Source of the DNA: Clostridium culturomicium
GTDB lineage: Bacteria > Bacillota > Clostridia > Clostridiales > Clostridiaceae
Assembly (NCBI RefSeq): GCF_000821305.1
Contig: NZ_CCXK01000017.1
Location: 1,056,159 to 1,120,158, forward strand
Length of the DNA: 64,000 bases
Direction: 5' to 3'
How positions within the stretch are numbered: the first letter of the stretch is position 1; each line of letters opens with the position of its first letter. Below are positions 1 to 7,987 of the stretch, piece after piece. A model generated the notes under the pieces. The model saw only the letters and a program-made list of their open reading frames with translations, did no database searches and was not told the origin of the DNA. A program made the position numbers and the translations under genes.

Positions 1-63
1 TACTTCTCCAATAATCCAATTAACCATTCTTTCAAAGCTAATAGGGCGCATTCTATCACTCAT
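1..63 (-). CDS. ygfK: YgfK-like putative selenate reductase/Fe-S flavoprotein, N-terminal fragment
   Basis: The gene starts with ATG at position 63 and runs off the left edge of the window, so only 21 codons are visible (MSDRMRPISFERMVNWI...). This N-terminus is the characteristic start of YgfK-family proteins, large Fe-S/FAD oxidoreductases annotated as putative selenate reductases and found in anaerobic purine/urate degradation clusters. An AAGGAGGTG ribosome binding site lies just upstream of the ATG. It follows ygeW on the same strand, which fits the known cluster content. The assignment rests on a short peptide plus context, so it is likely but not certain. Confidence 0.7.
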   Translation of the reverse strand, partial: MSDRMRPISFERMVNWIIGEV

Positions 64-84
64 ACTCACACCTCCTTATAAAAT

Positions 85-129
85 AAGGATTACCATCAAG
101 TGTTCAATTTCATCTCTCTGGTAATCCTT
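85..129 (-). terminator. intercistronic hairpin between ygeW and ygfK
   Basis: AAGGATTACCA (85-95 on the plus strand) pairs perfectly with TGGTAATCCTT (119-129), giving an 11-bp stem with a 23-nt loop. Read on the minus strand it follows ygeW, is followed by ATTTTATAAGG and then by the ygfK ribosome binding site. It could be a leaky terminator, attenuator or mRNA-stabilising stem; the short T-tract makes full termination uncertain. Confidence 0.5.
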
Positions 130-170
130 CAACGCAACTTTATTTAATTCTCAATTCTAAACTATTAAAA

Positions 171-1367
171 CTATTTTCCTGCAAATCTTTTTTTATCTGC
201 TTCTAATAAAGCATCAAAGGTAGCAACTGGATCCTTAACTTTACTTAGGAACATCATTGCTGCTATGATATATGGTTTAAATCCTGCTTGTTTGTAAAGT
301 GGCTCACGATAACGATCAAATACGGTTTTAGCTACTTCCCCTGCAGTGCAGCTTACATCTGTGATATCAGCTGGTAAACAGTGAAGATATAACGCCTTAC
401 CTTCATTAGTAAGTGCCATCATTTCCTCTGTGCACTCCCAATCCTTATGTTTAGCATTTTCTTCTAACAACTCTTTTTCTAAAGCTTTAATTCCATCGCT
501 GTCTCCCTGTGCATATAAATCTGTACGTTTTTCCATTGCAGCAAATGGAGCCCAGCTCTTAGGATAAACAATATCTGCTCCCTCAAAAGCTTCTTTCATA
601 GAATTTGTCTTTGTAAAGCTTCCACCATTTTTTTCAACATTTGCTTTTGCAACTTCTTCAACCTCTGGTAATACATCGTACCCCTCTGGATGAGCTAGTA
701 TAACTTCCATCCCCATTCTTGTCATAAGTCCTATAACTCCCTGTGGAACTGATAAAGGCTTACCATAAGATGGAGAATATGCCCAAGTCATTGCTAATTT
801 TTTACCCTTAAGATTTTCAACTCCACCAAAGTAGTGAACTAAGTGAAGTAAATCAGCCATACATTGAGTTGGGTGGTCAATATCACATTGTAAGTTAACT
901 AAAGTTGGTCTTTGCTCTAAAACACCTTCAGCGTGTCCAGCTTGAACAGCCTTAGAAACTTCCTGCATATAAGTATGTCCTTTTCCGATGAACATATCAT
1001 CTCTAATGCCGATAACATCAGCCATGAAAGAAATCATATTAGCAGTTTCTCTAACAGTTTCACCATGAGCAACCTGGCTCTTTCCTTCATCTAAGTCCTG
1101 AACTTCTAATCCAAGTAGGTTACAAGCACTTGCAAAGCTGAATCTAGTTCTTGTAGAGTTATCTCTAAATAAAGATATTCCCAGTCCGCTGTCAAATATT
1201 TTAGTTGAGATGTTTTCTTCTCTCATTGCGCGAAGAATATCTGCAACTGCAAAAACAGCCTTAAGTTCGTCATCAGTCTTATCCCAAGTTAAAAAGAAAT
1301 CATCATTATACATATTTTCAAAGTTAAGCTCTCCAAGCCCAGCGATTAGATTTTTAATTTTTTCCAC
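171..1367 (-). CDS. ygeW: YgeW-type knotted carbamoyltransferase
   Basis: A 398-residue member of the aspartate/ornithine carbamoyltransferase superfamily. The carbamoyl-phosphate motif STRTR is at residues 71-75 and the second conserved motif HCLP at 329-332. Length and overall sequence fit the YgeW group of knotted carbamoyltransferases rather than anabolic OTC, whose copy in this window (28762-29757) is only 331 residues. YgeW homologues sit in the anaerobic purine/urate degradation clusters with ygfK, xdh and hyuA, as here; the physiological acceptor amine is not settled. The start is the ATG/GTG region preceded by AAGGAG about 8 nt upstream. A leader of about 700 nt separates it from xdhC, so it probably has its own promoter. 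Confidence 0.88.
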   Translation of the reverse strand: MEKIKNLIAGLGELNFENMYNDDFFLTWDKTDDELKAVFAVADILRAMREENISTKIFDSGLGISLFRDNSTRTRFSFASACNLLGLEVQDLDEGKSQVAHGETVRETANMISFMADVIGIRDDMFIGKGHTYMQEVSKAVQAGHAEGVLEQRPTLVNLQCDIDHPTQCMADLLHLVHYFGGVENLKGKKLAMTWAYSPSYGKPLSVPQGVIGLMTRMGMEVILAHPEGYDVLPEVEEVAKANVEKNGGSFTKTNSMKEAFEGADIVYPKSWAPFAAMEKRTDLYAQGDSDGIKALEKELLEENAKHKDWECTEEMMALTNEGKALYLHCLPADITDVSCTAGEVAKTVFDRYREPLYKQAGFKPYIIAAMMFLSKVKDPVATFDALLEADKKRFAGK

Positions 1368-2026
1368 AAAAATTCACTCCTTAAACAATTTAAACTCTTA
1401 CATTTCTTAAACAGTATCCTTTGTAGTTTCACAATTTTATCCAATCCAATATAGCTATGTATTCTTAGTAATATGTATTACGGAAACTCCTTATCATATA
1501 CACTTTTTGAATGTCACTTATACTGACTAGTTAATCAAATTATAATCCTCTTACCATAAAATGTCAATAACTATTCAGACAATTCAAAATATTTTATTTA
1601 TTTCTTTTAAATAGTTGATTTTATTTTTTATTCTTGTTAGAATTTAAATAACAGGTAAATAATTAACCTTTCCTTGAATCACATCATGATTTCACATCTT
1701 ATTATCTTCTTTAACCTTGAGACGTAAAGGGCTTTAAAGAAAAGGTTTACTAACTAGATAATCAATAGATTCCATTATTACTTATATTAATTTTGCATAA
1801 AAATATTCCATTAAATTTATACTTTATTATTTTTAATTTTAAACTGATAAAATTAAGATGCTTTATCTTAATTTACAGGTTCTAATTTCTGTTGCCTTAA
1901 TTTTTTTAAATATATAATCCAGATCCAAACACGACCCTTATTAATTTCTTTAAATGCCCTTTCTTGGCTTTTGCTAAGGGGGCATTTATCTTTTCGATTT
2001 GAAATTTATACACTACTTTTAAAATA
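1368..2026. other. long AT-rich intergenic leader upstream of ygeW
   Basis: About 660 bp without a convincing gene. It holds a stem near 1952-1988 (AAATGCCC pairing with GGGCATTT, interior imperfect) and a small perfect stem GTAAT/ATTAC at about 1475-1488 on the plus strand, 110 nt before ygeW. The minus-strand stretch just upstream of that small stem contains TATATG and AGTTTCC, which loosely recall purine riboswitch junctions, but a P2 helix cannot be drawn. It probably carries the ygeW promoter and leader; no element is assigned. Confidence 0.4.
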
Positions 2027-2082
2027 GTAAATTAGCCAATGAAGTAGAATGTTAGTATATTCTATCTCATTGGCTAATTTAC
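2027..2082 (-). terminator. strong hairpin downstream of xdhC
   Basis: GTAAATTAGCCAATGA (2027-2042) is perfectly complementary to TCATTGGCTAATTTAC (2067-2082), a 16-bp stem whose loop contains a further AGAAT/ATTCT pairing. On the minus strand it is followed by TATTTT and lies about 25 nt after the xdhC stop. It probably terminates the hyuA-xdhABC transcript. Confidence 0.7.
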
Positions 2083-2090
2083 TTCTATAA

Positions 2091-2130
2091 AAGTTGGACT
2101 AATCAAATCAAAGATTTGGAGTCTCACTTA
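2091..2130 (-). repeat. dispersed intergenic repeat, copy overlapping the end of xdhC
   Basis: Read on the minus strand this 40-bp stretch begins TAAGTGAGACTCCAAATC and ends CCAACTT. By eye it matches the unit at 31102-31141 at 34 of 40 positions. It contains the hallmark stem CAAATC/GATTTG. The unit overlaps the 3' end of xdhC, so the last residues (SETPNL and the stop) are read from the repeat. Confidence 0.7.
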
Positions 2131-2620
2131 TCTGCCCATTTTCCTCTAAGGATTTTTTTGTTGCGTTGAAGATTTTCTGATACCCTGTACATCTGCATAA
2201 ATGACCTGAAATTTCTCTTTTAACTTCTTCCTCTGTGAATTTTTCTCCACTATTAACTAAGGCAGTGGTTGTGAGAACTAACCCTGGAGTACAGAAGCCA
2301 CATTGAATTGCCCCTTCCTCTACAAAAGCCTTCTGTACCTTTGAGATATTATTTCCATTACCTACTCCTTCAATGGTTAAAACTTCTTTTCCTTCAGCCC
2401 ACACTGCCATGTAAATACAAGAATCAACTGGAGTACCATCCACAAGGACTGTGCATGCACCACACTCTCCTACACCACAACCCTGTTTTACTCCTGTAAG
2501 GTGAAGTTTATTTCTCAAAACATCTAAAAGTGATTCGCGCACATCAATTTCTACTCTATGATCTTTCCCATTAATCTTTAAATTTATCTTTTTTAATAAA
2601 TCGTCATTCACACTATTCAC
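2108..2620 (-). CDS. xdhC: xanthine dehydrogenase family, [2Fe-2S] subunit
   Basis: Small iron-sulfur subunit of a molybdenum hydroxylase, about 170 residues as in XdhC/YgeU proteins. The N-terminal plant-ferredoxin-like domain has the cluster motif GCGVGECGACTV and a later cysteine (DSC), and the C-terminal domain has CGFCTPG and CRCTGY for the second [2Fe-2S] cluster. It passes electrons from the molybdopterin site to the FAD subunit. It overlaps the end of xdhB. The start is uncertain: an in-frame TTG at 2632 has no ribosome site, while GTG codons at 2620 and 2611 lie behind GAGGAA; 2620 is used here. The C-terminal six or so codons come from a dispersed repeat. Confidence 0.92.
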   Translation of the reverse strand: MNSVNDDLLKKINLKINGKDHRVEIDVRESLLDVLRNKLHLTGVKQGCGVGECGACTVLVDGTPVDSCIYMAVWAEGKEVLTIEGVGNGNNISKVQKAFVEEGAIQCGFCTPGLVLTTTALVNSGEKFTEEEVKREISGHLCRCTGYQKIFNATKKSLEENGQISETPNL

Positions 2621-3482
2621 CACTTTCCTCAACTAATTTTCTTAAAGCCCTTAAAGTAAGCTCTTCAATAAGATGCTCTCTGTAAGCTTTAGAGGCTCTC
2701 CAGGAGTCTCTTGCTTTAGCTGCCTTTACAGCTTCTTTCCCTATGGCCTTAATAGTTTCTTCCGTAACAGCTTTCCCAAGAGCAAAGGCTTCAGCCTCTA
2801 AGCAGCGCACTGGAACTGGTGCCGCTACCCCTAAAGCTATTCTTACCTCTTCAAACTTTCCATCCCTAACCTTCGCCACAGCAGCTACTCCCAACATGGA
2901 GATATCCATAGCCTTTCTGTTACAGTATTTAATATAATGGCTTTTAGCTCCATCATAATCCTTTTTATCAATAAGAATACTTACCAGTATTTCATCTTCA
3001 TTTATTTTTACTTTTCCAGGTCCTTCATAGAACTCTGTTATAGGAACAACTCTTTCCCCCTTGGAACTAACAAGTTTCACCTTAGCATTAAAAGCAAATA
3101 AGCTTGGCGCACTGTCTGCAGAAACTGCTCCATTACACACATTACCTCCAATTGTAGCCATATTTCTGATTTGCGGACCACCCATAGATACTGCCCCTTC
3201 AGATAAAGCCTTTAGATTTCCATCTACCAGCTCACTGCGATGGACCTTAGCAAAAGATGACATTGCTCCAATTTCAATGGTCCCATCCTCTTGCTTACTT
3301 ATAAAGTCAAGTTCATTTAAATTCTTAATACTCAAAAGATCAAGGCCTTCCCATGAGCCATGTCGAAGTTTAATTAACACATCGGTACCGCCAGCAATTA
3401 CTTTAAAGCTCGACTTCTCTCCCTTAAGTTTTATAGCTTCCTCAAGAGTTTTAGGCTCAATTATATTTTTTATATCAAACAT
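2613..3482 (-). CDS. xdhB: xanthine dehydrogenase family, FAD-binding subunit
   Basis: A 289-residue CO-dehydrogenase-type FAD-binding subunit. The flavin motifs AGGTDVLIKLRHG (about residues 31-43) and ATIGGNVCNGAVSADSAP (about 110-127) are intact, followed by the C-terminal CODH-like domain. It receives electrons from the XdhC [2Fe-2S] clusters and transfers them to NAD or another acceptor. It lies between the molybdenum subunit (11 bp downstream of its stop) and the Fe-S subunit (overlapping), so the three are co-translated. Start ATG at 3482 follows GGGGGT. Confidence 0.93.
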   Translation of the reverse strand: MFDIKNIIEPKTLEEAIKLKGEKSSFKVIAGGTDVLIKLRHGSWEGLDLLSIKNLNELDFISKQEDGTIEIGAMSSFAKVHRSELVDGNLKALSEGAVSMGGPQIRNMATIGGNVCNGAVSADSAPSLFAFNAKVKLVSSKGERVVPITEFYEGPGKVKINEDEILVSILIDKKDYDGAKSHYIKYCNRKAMDISMLGVAAVAKVRDGKFEEVRIALGVAAPVPVRCLEAEAFALGKAVTEETIKAIGKEAVKAAKARDSWRASKAYREHLIEELTLRALRKLVEESGE

Positions 3483-3493
3483 CTTTATACCCC

Positions 3494-5785
3494 CTAAATT
3501 AATCCCTCTTCCTTAAACTTTTCAAATACCCTTTGAGGATTCATTGGAAGCCTGTTAAAGGCAACTCCAGTGGCATGAAGAACTGCATTTCTAATAGCTG
3601 GTGCTGGTGAAATGGTAGTATTCTCACCTAAGGATTTTTGTCCAAAGCTTCCTGCTCCATCTGGTACCTCCACAAAGGCTGAACCAATGGCAGGTGTATC
3701 CATAATAGTTTGAAGCTTATAGTCTAAAAGATTATTGTTAAGGGTCTTTCCTGTTTTTTCATCAAATAGCATCTGCTCTGAAAGGGCATAGCCTAAAGCC
3801 ATGCTTACACCTCCATGAACCTGACCTTCTGCCAGCATTGGATTTATAATAGTTCCTGAATCATGAACATTATAAATCTCCTTTACCTCAATCTTGCCAG
3901 TAGGTACATCTACCTCTACCTCAGCAAAGGTTACTCCATAAGCAATGGCATTATTTCTCATATTAACTGAAGTATCACTGGTGATTGGACAGCTATACAT
4001 TCTATCATAGTAGGATTCCATAGCAATATCTTCTAAAGAACAAACTACAGCTCCTCTTCTTGGCTCTACAATTTTGCAATCAACTATATTCAATTCTTCT
4101 GGCTCTAACCCAGTTTTTCTTGCTGCAAACTCCAACACCTTATTTTTAACTTCCACAGCTGCCTTTTTAACTGCTGCACCCGTTACAAAGGTTTGTCTGG
4201 AAGCATATGCCCCAGTATCAAAAGGTGTCACATCTGTATCTTGTACAGAAATTACGTGAACCATATTAATAGGAATACCTAAAACTTCTGCAGTCATTTG
4301 AGCAAAAGCAGTATCACTGCCCTGGCCAATTTCAGTTGCTCCAATCTGAAGCTGAACTGAACCATCCTGATTCATAACAATCCTTGCCCCAGCTGCTTCC
4401 AATGCTACAGGGTATGTCCCTGAAAAATAACTAAAGCAAGCCATCCCAACACCACGTCTTATATTCCCAGTATCATGACCATACAACTTCCTTTTTTCAT
4501 CCCAATTAATTAACTCCTTCCCCTTTTTAATACATTCAGGAAGTCCAAAAGAACGTACCACATTTTTAGAGGATGGGTCTACATAATCCTGCTTAATAAG
4601 GTTTTTCATTCGAAAGTCTACTGGGTCCATATTTAAAGACTTAGCAATATCATCCAAATGACTTTCTAAAGCAAAAAACATTTGAGGTACTCCATACCCA
4701 CGCATTGCTCCTGCTGCAGGAATATTAGTATAAATGGTTTTTGGTGAATATTTTATTGCCTTAAAATCATATAGTGGTCTAAACTTACTTCCGGCGCTCA
4801 TGGTTACTGAATGACCATGGGAGGCATAAGCTCCATTATTAACAAGATTCTTTATGTCAATTCCAAGAAGCTTTCCGTCTTTACTTACAGCAGTGTTAAA
4901 ATTAAACTTCATAGCATGACGTACCCTTGTATCAATAAATACCTCTTCCCTTGTAAGAGCATATCTTACTGGTCTGCCGTCCACTGAAAGTGACATTGCT
5001 GCAGTTAAAGGCTCAATGACAACGTCCTGCTTATTTCCAAAGCCACCACCAATATAAGGCTTGATAACCTTTATTTGTCCCCAAGGCATACCTAAAGCCT
5101 GGCCAACAATTCTTCTTACAATATGAGGAATTTGTGTTGAAGTAACTATAGTCATTCTTCCATCTGGCTCCACATAAGCATAAGCACTGTGGTTCTCGAT
5201 GTGGCAGTGCTGCACAGTACTAGTAATAAACTCATTACTGAACACTAAATCTGCCTGACCAAGCTCCTTTTCAATGTCTCCTACACCATTTCCAAAGGAA
5301 CTAATGATATTATCAGGTCTTTCACTGTGAATTATAGGTGCTCCTTCTTTAATAGCATCACTTTGATCAATAACAACAGGTAAAACCTCGTACTCAACTT
5401 TAATGAGCTTTAATGCTCTCTCTGCAGTTATCTCATCCACTGCAACTACCGCAGCTACTGGTTCTCCCCAAAATCTAACCTTATCAGTAATTATAAGTCT
5501 GTCTTCTACGTCCCTATGTCCCGGTTCTAAAGACCAGGGATGCCCTGCAGTAGCAAATTTAATTTGTGGTAAATCCTTACTGGTAATAACAGCTTCAACC
5601 CCTTCTAGAGCCTTAGCTTCACTAGTATCAATACTCTTTATATTGGCATGGCCATAAGGACTTCTTAAAACCTTTCCTATAAGCATATCTCTTTCCAAAT
5701 AATCATCAGCATACTTTGCACGACCAGTAACCTTCGCCACTGCATCAAGCCTTGGAACTGAAGTACCGACAACCTTATAATCCAT
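3494..5785 (-). CDS. xdhA: xanthine dehydrogenase family, molybdopterin-binding subunit
   Basis: A 763-residue molybdenum-cofactor subunit, the usual length for the separate large subunit. The N-terminal aldehyde oxidase/XDH hammerhead domain (about 15-125) is followed by the Mo-binding domain with GGGFGNKQD, AMRGYGVPQ and GQGSDT motifs. The catalytic glutamate corresponds to E721 in SLGEN, where most enzymes read GVGEP. With XdhB and XdhC it forms a purine (hypoxanthine/xanthine) or related N-heterocycle hydroxylase. Association with ygfK, ygeW and a hydantoinase suggests the anaerobic purine pathway, possibly a selenium-dependent hydroxylase; substrate cannot be fixed from sequence. The start ATG at 5785 follows GGGGAGG. 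Confidence 0.92.
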   Translation of the reverse strand: MDYKVVGTSVPRLDAVAKVTGRAKYADDYLERDMLIGKVLRSPYGHANIKSIDTSEAKALEGVEAVITSKDLPQIKFATAGHPWSLEPGHRDVEDRLIITDKVRFWGEPVAAVVAVDEITAERALKLIKVEYEVLPVVIDQSDAIKEGAPIIHSERPDNIISSFGNGVGDIEKELGQADLVFSNEFITSTVQHCHIENHSAYAYVEPDGRMTIVTSTQIPHIVRRIVGQALGMPWGQIKVIKPYIGGGFGNKQDVVIEPLTAAMSLSVDGRPVRYALTREEVFIDTRVRHAMKFNFNTAVSKDGKLLGIDIKNLVNNGAYASHGHSVTMSAGSKFRPLYDFKAIKYSPKTIYTNIPAAGAMRGYGVPQMFFALESHLDDIAKSLNMDPVDFRMKNLIKQDYVDPSSKNVVRSFGLPECIKKGKELINWDEKRKLYGHDTGNIRRGVGMACFSYFSGTYPVALEAAGARIVMNQDGSVQLQIGATEIGQGSDTAFAQMTAEVLGIPINMVHVISVQDTDVTPFDTGAYASRQTFVTGAAVKKAAVEVKNKVLEFAARKTGLEPEELNIVDCKIVEPRRGAVVCSLEDIAMESYYDRMYSCPITSDTSVNMRNNAIAYGVTFAEVEVDVPTGKIEVKEIYNVHDSGTIINPMLAEGQVHGGVSMALGYALSEQMLFDEKTGKTLNNNLLDYKLQTIMDTPAIGSAFVEVPDGAGSFGQKSLGENTTISPAPAIRNAVLHATGVAFNRLPMNPQRVFEKFKEEGLI

Positions 5786-5827
5786 TAATAATACCTCCCC
5801 ATAGATATCTGACTAACTAATCAATCA

Positions 5828-5945
5828 TAAGTGAGCGTCCAAATTTTAATTTGGTTGCACAAACTTAAGTGAAAGTCTAAATCTTTGATTTAGTTACTCG
5901 AACTTACTCTTCGAGCACTCCTTCGAACACAGTGAAAAGGAGTTT
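5828..5945 (+). repeat. dispersed intergenic repeat, two units plus hairpin arm
   Basis: Two adjacent units of about 39 bp (5828-5866 and 5866-5905), each of the form TAAGTGA-N3-TC(C/T)AAAT...ATTT(G/A)G...AACTT, are followed by an arm ACTCCTTCGAA...AAGGAGTTT (to 5945) able to form a second hairpin. The copy fills most of the gap between hyuA and xdhA, and would lie in the transcript of that minus-strand operon. Related copies are at 2091, 29823, 31102, 39431 and 60746. Confidence 0.7.
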
Positions 5946-5991
5946 CCTTTAATTTCACATTCAGTAACTTTAAATTCTACATTCAGCAATT

Positions 5992-7302
5992 CTAAATTCT
6001 CTTAACGTATTCCCCGCCTTCATCACATAGAAGTTGCCCTTTATCCATGATGATTCTTCCTCTGGAAATTGTTGTAATAATTCTACCCTTCACTTTTATT
6101 CCTCTGTACAAATCATAGTCACATCTGCTATGTGATTCTTCTATTTTATATTCATCATTTGGATTAAAAATTACTATATCTGCATCAGCTCCAATGATTA
6201 AACTTCCTTTTTTCGGATATAACCCATGTAACTTTGCAGGATTCTTTGTAAACTTATCTATCACTTTATCTCCAAAAGCCGTATACATTAACTGAAAGCT
6301 ATGCTCAATGCCCCCAATTCCCATGGGAATTAAATCAAGGGTTTCCTTATTCTTTTCTATGGAGGTAAATGGACAATGGTCTGTACCAATAGTGTCCACA
6401 AAATCTATATTATCTTCAAGGATATCTGCCTCTTTTCTGCTGCGTAGTGGTGGTGCCATTGTATATAAATATCCATTTTCTTTTTCATAATTATCCTTGG
6501 ATAAATAAAAATACTGAGGGCAGCTTTCTATAAAGAAACTTTTATTTAAGATATCTCCATAGTTTTCCTTCACTCTTTCAAGGGTCCGTCCAGAACTCAC
6601 ATGAACTATATACATTTTCCCTTCTGTTTCCCTTGTCATTTCAGCCAAAGCTAACACTTCTACGGTTTCACTTATGGTTGGCCTATTCTCTCCATGGGCC
6701 CTTACTGAAAATTTTCCTTCCTTTATAAGATGGTCATCTTCGCTATGGGATAAAAGCAACACATTCTCATTTTTGCAAATATTCAGTAAATTCCTAATGG
6801 TATTATGGAATGTCATTCTGTTGCTGGAGCTATATGTGGTGAAAAACTTAATACTACTTATTCCTAACCCTTTAATATCATTTATAAATCCTTCTTCATC
6901 ATCCTTAAAATTTGCAATTGTGCTATGAAATCCATAGTCGATTACAGAATCCTTTGCATCCATCATTCTATTTTCAAAGGCTTCCTTCAACTGATGTCTA
7001 TCCTCAACGGGGTCTAAAAAATCAATGTAGGTTGTAACTCCTCCATAGGCTGCAGTTATTGAACCACTATGAAAGTCATCTGATGATGCCCTTCCTCCGC
7101 CAACCCTTAAGTTAAAATGCACATGAGGATCTATAAAACCTGGTAAAACATAATTTCCTTTAGCATCATATGTTCTTTCTGCTTCAAATGAATCCGTTGA
7201 AACATTTACAATCATGCCATCTCTTATATATAAATTGCTATTTACAAAATCACCATCTTGATAAATCTTCCCGTTGATAATAGCTAAATCATAAAAATTC
7301 AT
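5992..7302 (-). CDS. hyuA: dihydropyrimidinase/D-hydantoinase-family amidohydrolase
   Basis: A 436-residue cyclic amidohydrolase. The metal-binding DPHVHFN motif (about residues 57-63), the carboxylated-lysine position in SIKFFTTYSS (about 150), histidines in LLSHSED and VHVSSG, and the aspartate in GTDHCPF (about 308) make up a complete binuclear centre. It resembles the HyuA/YgeZ hydantoinases of anaerobic purine/urate degradation clusters, where such an enzyme would open a cyclic ureide or hydantoin ring. It is the first gene of the minus-strand run hyuA-xdhA-xdhB-xdhC, and is divergent from the hydrogenase operon across 191 bp. ATG start after AAGGAG. True substrate is not known. Confidence 0.88.
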   Translation of the reverse strand: MNFYDLAIINGKIYQDGDFVNSNLYIRDGMIVNVSTDSFEAERTYDAKGNYVLPGFIDPHVHFNLRVGGGRASSDDFHSGSITAAYGGVTTYIDFLDPVEDRHQLKEAFENRMMDAKDSVIDYGFHSTIANFKDDEEGFINDIKGLGISSIKFFTTYSSSNRMTFHNTIRNLLNICKNENVLLLSHSEDDHLIKEGKFSVRAHGENRPTISETVEVLALAEMTRETEGKMYIVHVSSGRTLERVKENYGDILNKSFFIESCPQYFYLSKDNYEKENGYLYTMAPPLRSRKEADILEDNIDFVDTIGTDHCPFTSIEKNKETLDLIPMGIGGIEHSFQLMYTAFGDKVIDKFTKNPAKLHGLYPKKGSLIIGADADIVIFNPNDEYKIEESHSRCDYDLYRGIKVKGRIITTISRGRIIMDKGQLLCDEGGEYVKRI

Positions 7303-7493
7303 AACATCAACTCCTTTTATATGATAATTTTAACACTTAAATATATCTATTTCCAGAATTTTTTATATTATCATAATTTTCTCAAATACTATACAAAATT
7401 AAGAAAACATGTTATATTTATTTTTGATTGAGAATTGATAATTTATTTAATTTTTTCAATTTTTGATTATTTATTTAAGGAGGTTTTGCTTAA

Positions 7494-7970
7494 GTGTGTT
7501 GTAACTTAGAAAAAAATCAAATGTTTCAAGAACTAGAAGACTTTATAAACGCTCTACCAACAAAAGAGGGAGCTCTTATTGAGGTATTACATAGAGCTCA
7601 AGGAATCTTTGGCTACCTGCCAAAAGAGGTTCAAGAATTCGTTGCTGAAAAATTAAATCTACCTATCGCAAAAGTATATGGAGTTGTAACCTTCTATTCA
7701 TTCTTTACCACTGAGCCTCGTGGAAAAAATGTAATAAATATCTGTATGGGAACTGCTTGTTTCGTTCGTGGTTCTGGTGACATTCTAAAGGAATTTGAAA
7801 AAGAACTTGGAATTAAAAATGGTGAAACTAGTTCGGATATGCAATTTACTCTTGGCTCGCTAAGATGCGTTGGTGCATGTGGACTAGCCCCTGTTTTAAC
7901 TATCAATGACAAGGTTTACGGTCATGTAACAACTGCAGATGTAAAAACTATTTTAAGTGAATACAAGTAA
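7494..7970 (+). CDS. hydC: NuoE-like [2Fe-2S] subunit of an NAD(P)-linked [FeFe] hydrogenase
   Basis: A 158-residue thioredoxin-like ferredoxin subunit. The [2Fe-2S] ligands are C84, C89, C125 and C129 (CMGTAC and CVGAC). This is the gamma/HydC (HndA) subunit of multimeric [FeFe] hydrogenases and the counterpart of complex I NuoE. It works with the NuoF-like subunit encoded 17 bp downstream. The start is GTG at 7494, chosen because TAAGGAGG lies 10 nt upstream. A possible promoter TTGATT-16-TTTAAT lies at about 7425-7455. Confidence 0.93.
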   Translation: MCCNLEKNQMFQELEDFINALPTKEGALIEVLHRAQGIFGYLPKEVQEFVAEKLNLPIAKVYGVVTFYSFFTTEPRGKNVINICMGTACFVRGSGDILKEFEKELGIKNGETSSDMQFTLGSLRCVGACGLAPVLTINDKVYGHVTTADVKTILSEYK

Positions 7971-7987
7971 TCGAGGAGGTAAAGAAC

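Noticed and set aside
1440..1560. Possible purine riboswitch upstream of ygeW
   Set aside because: The minus strand contains TATATG, AGTTTCC and a short P3-like stem, but no P2 helix can be formed, the J2/3 block is incomplete, and the L2-L3 kissing loops are missing.
1700..1760. GACGTAAAG stretch resembling a c-di-GMP-I riboswitch core
   Set aside because: The 5' GGCAAACC part and the tetraloop-receptor helix are absent.
3061..3516. 151-codon plus-strand frame opposite xdhB and xdhA
   Set aside because: Antisense shadow of well-supported genes; no ribosome site and no domain.
5880..5945. Possible tRNA (TTCGA motifs)
   Set aside because: The TTCGA motifs belong to the dispersed-repeat arm; no cloverleaf can be drawn.
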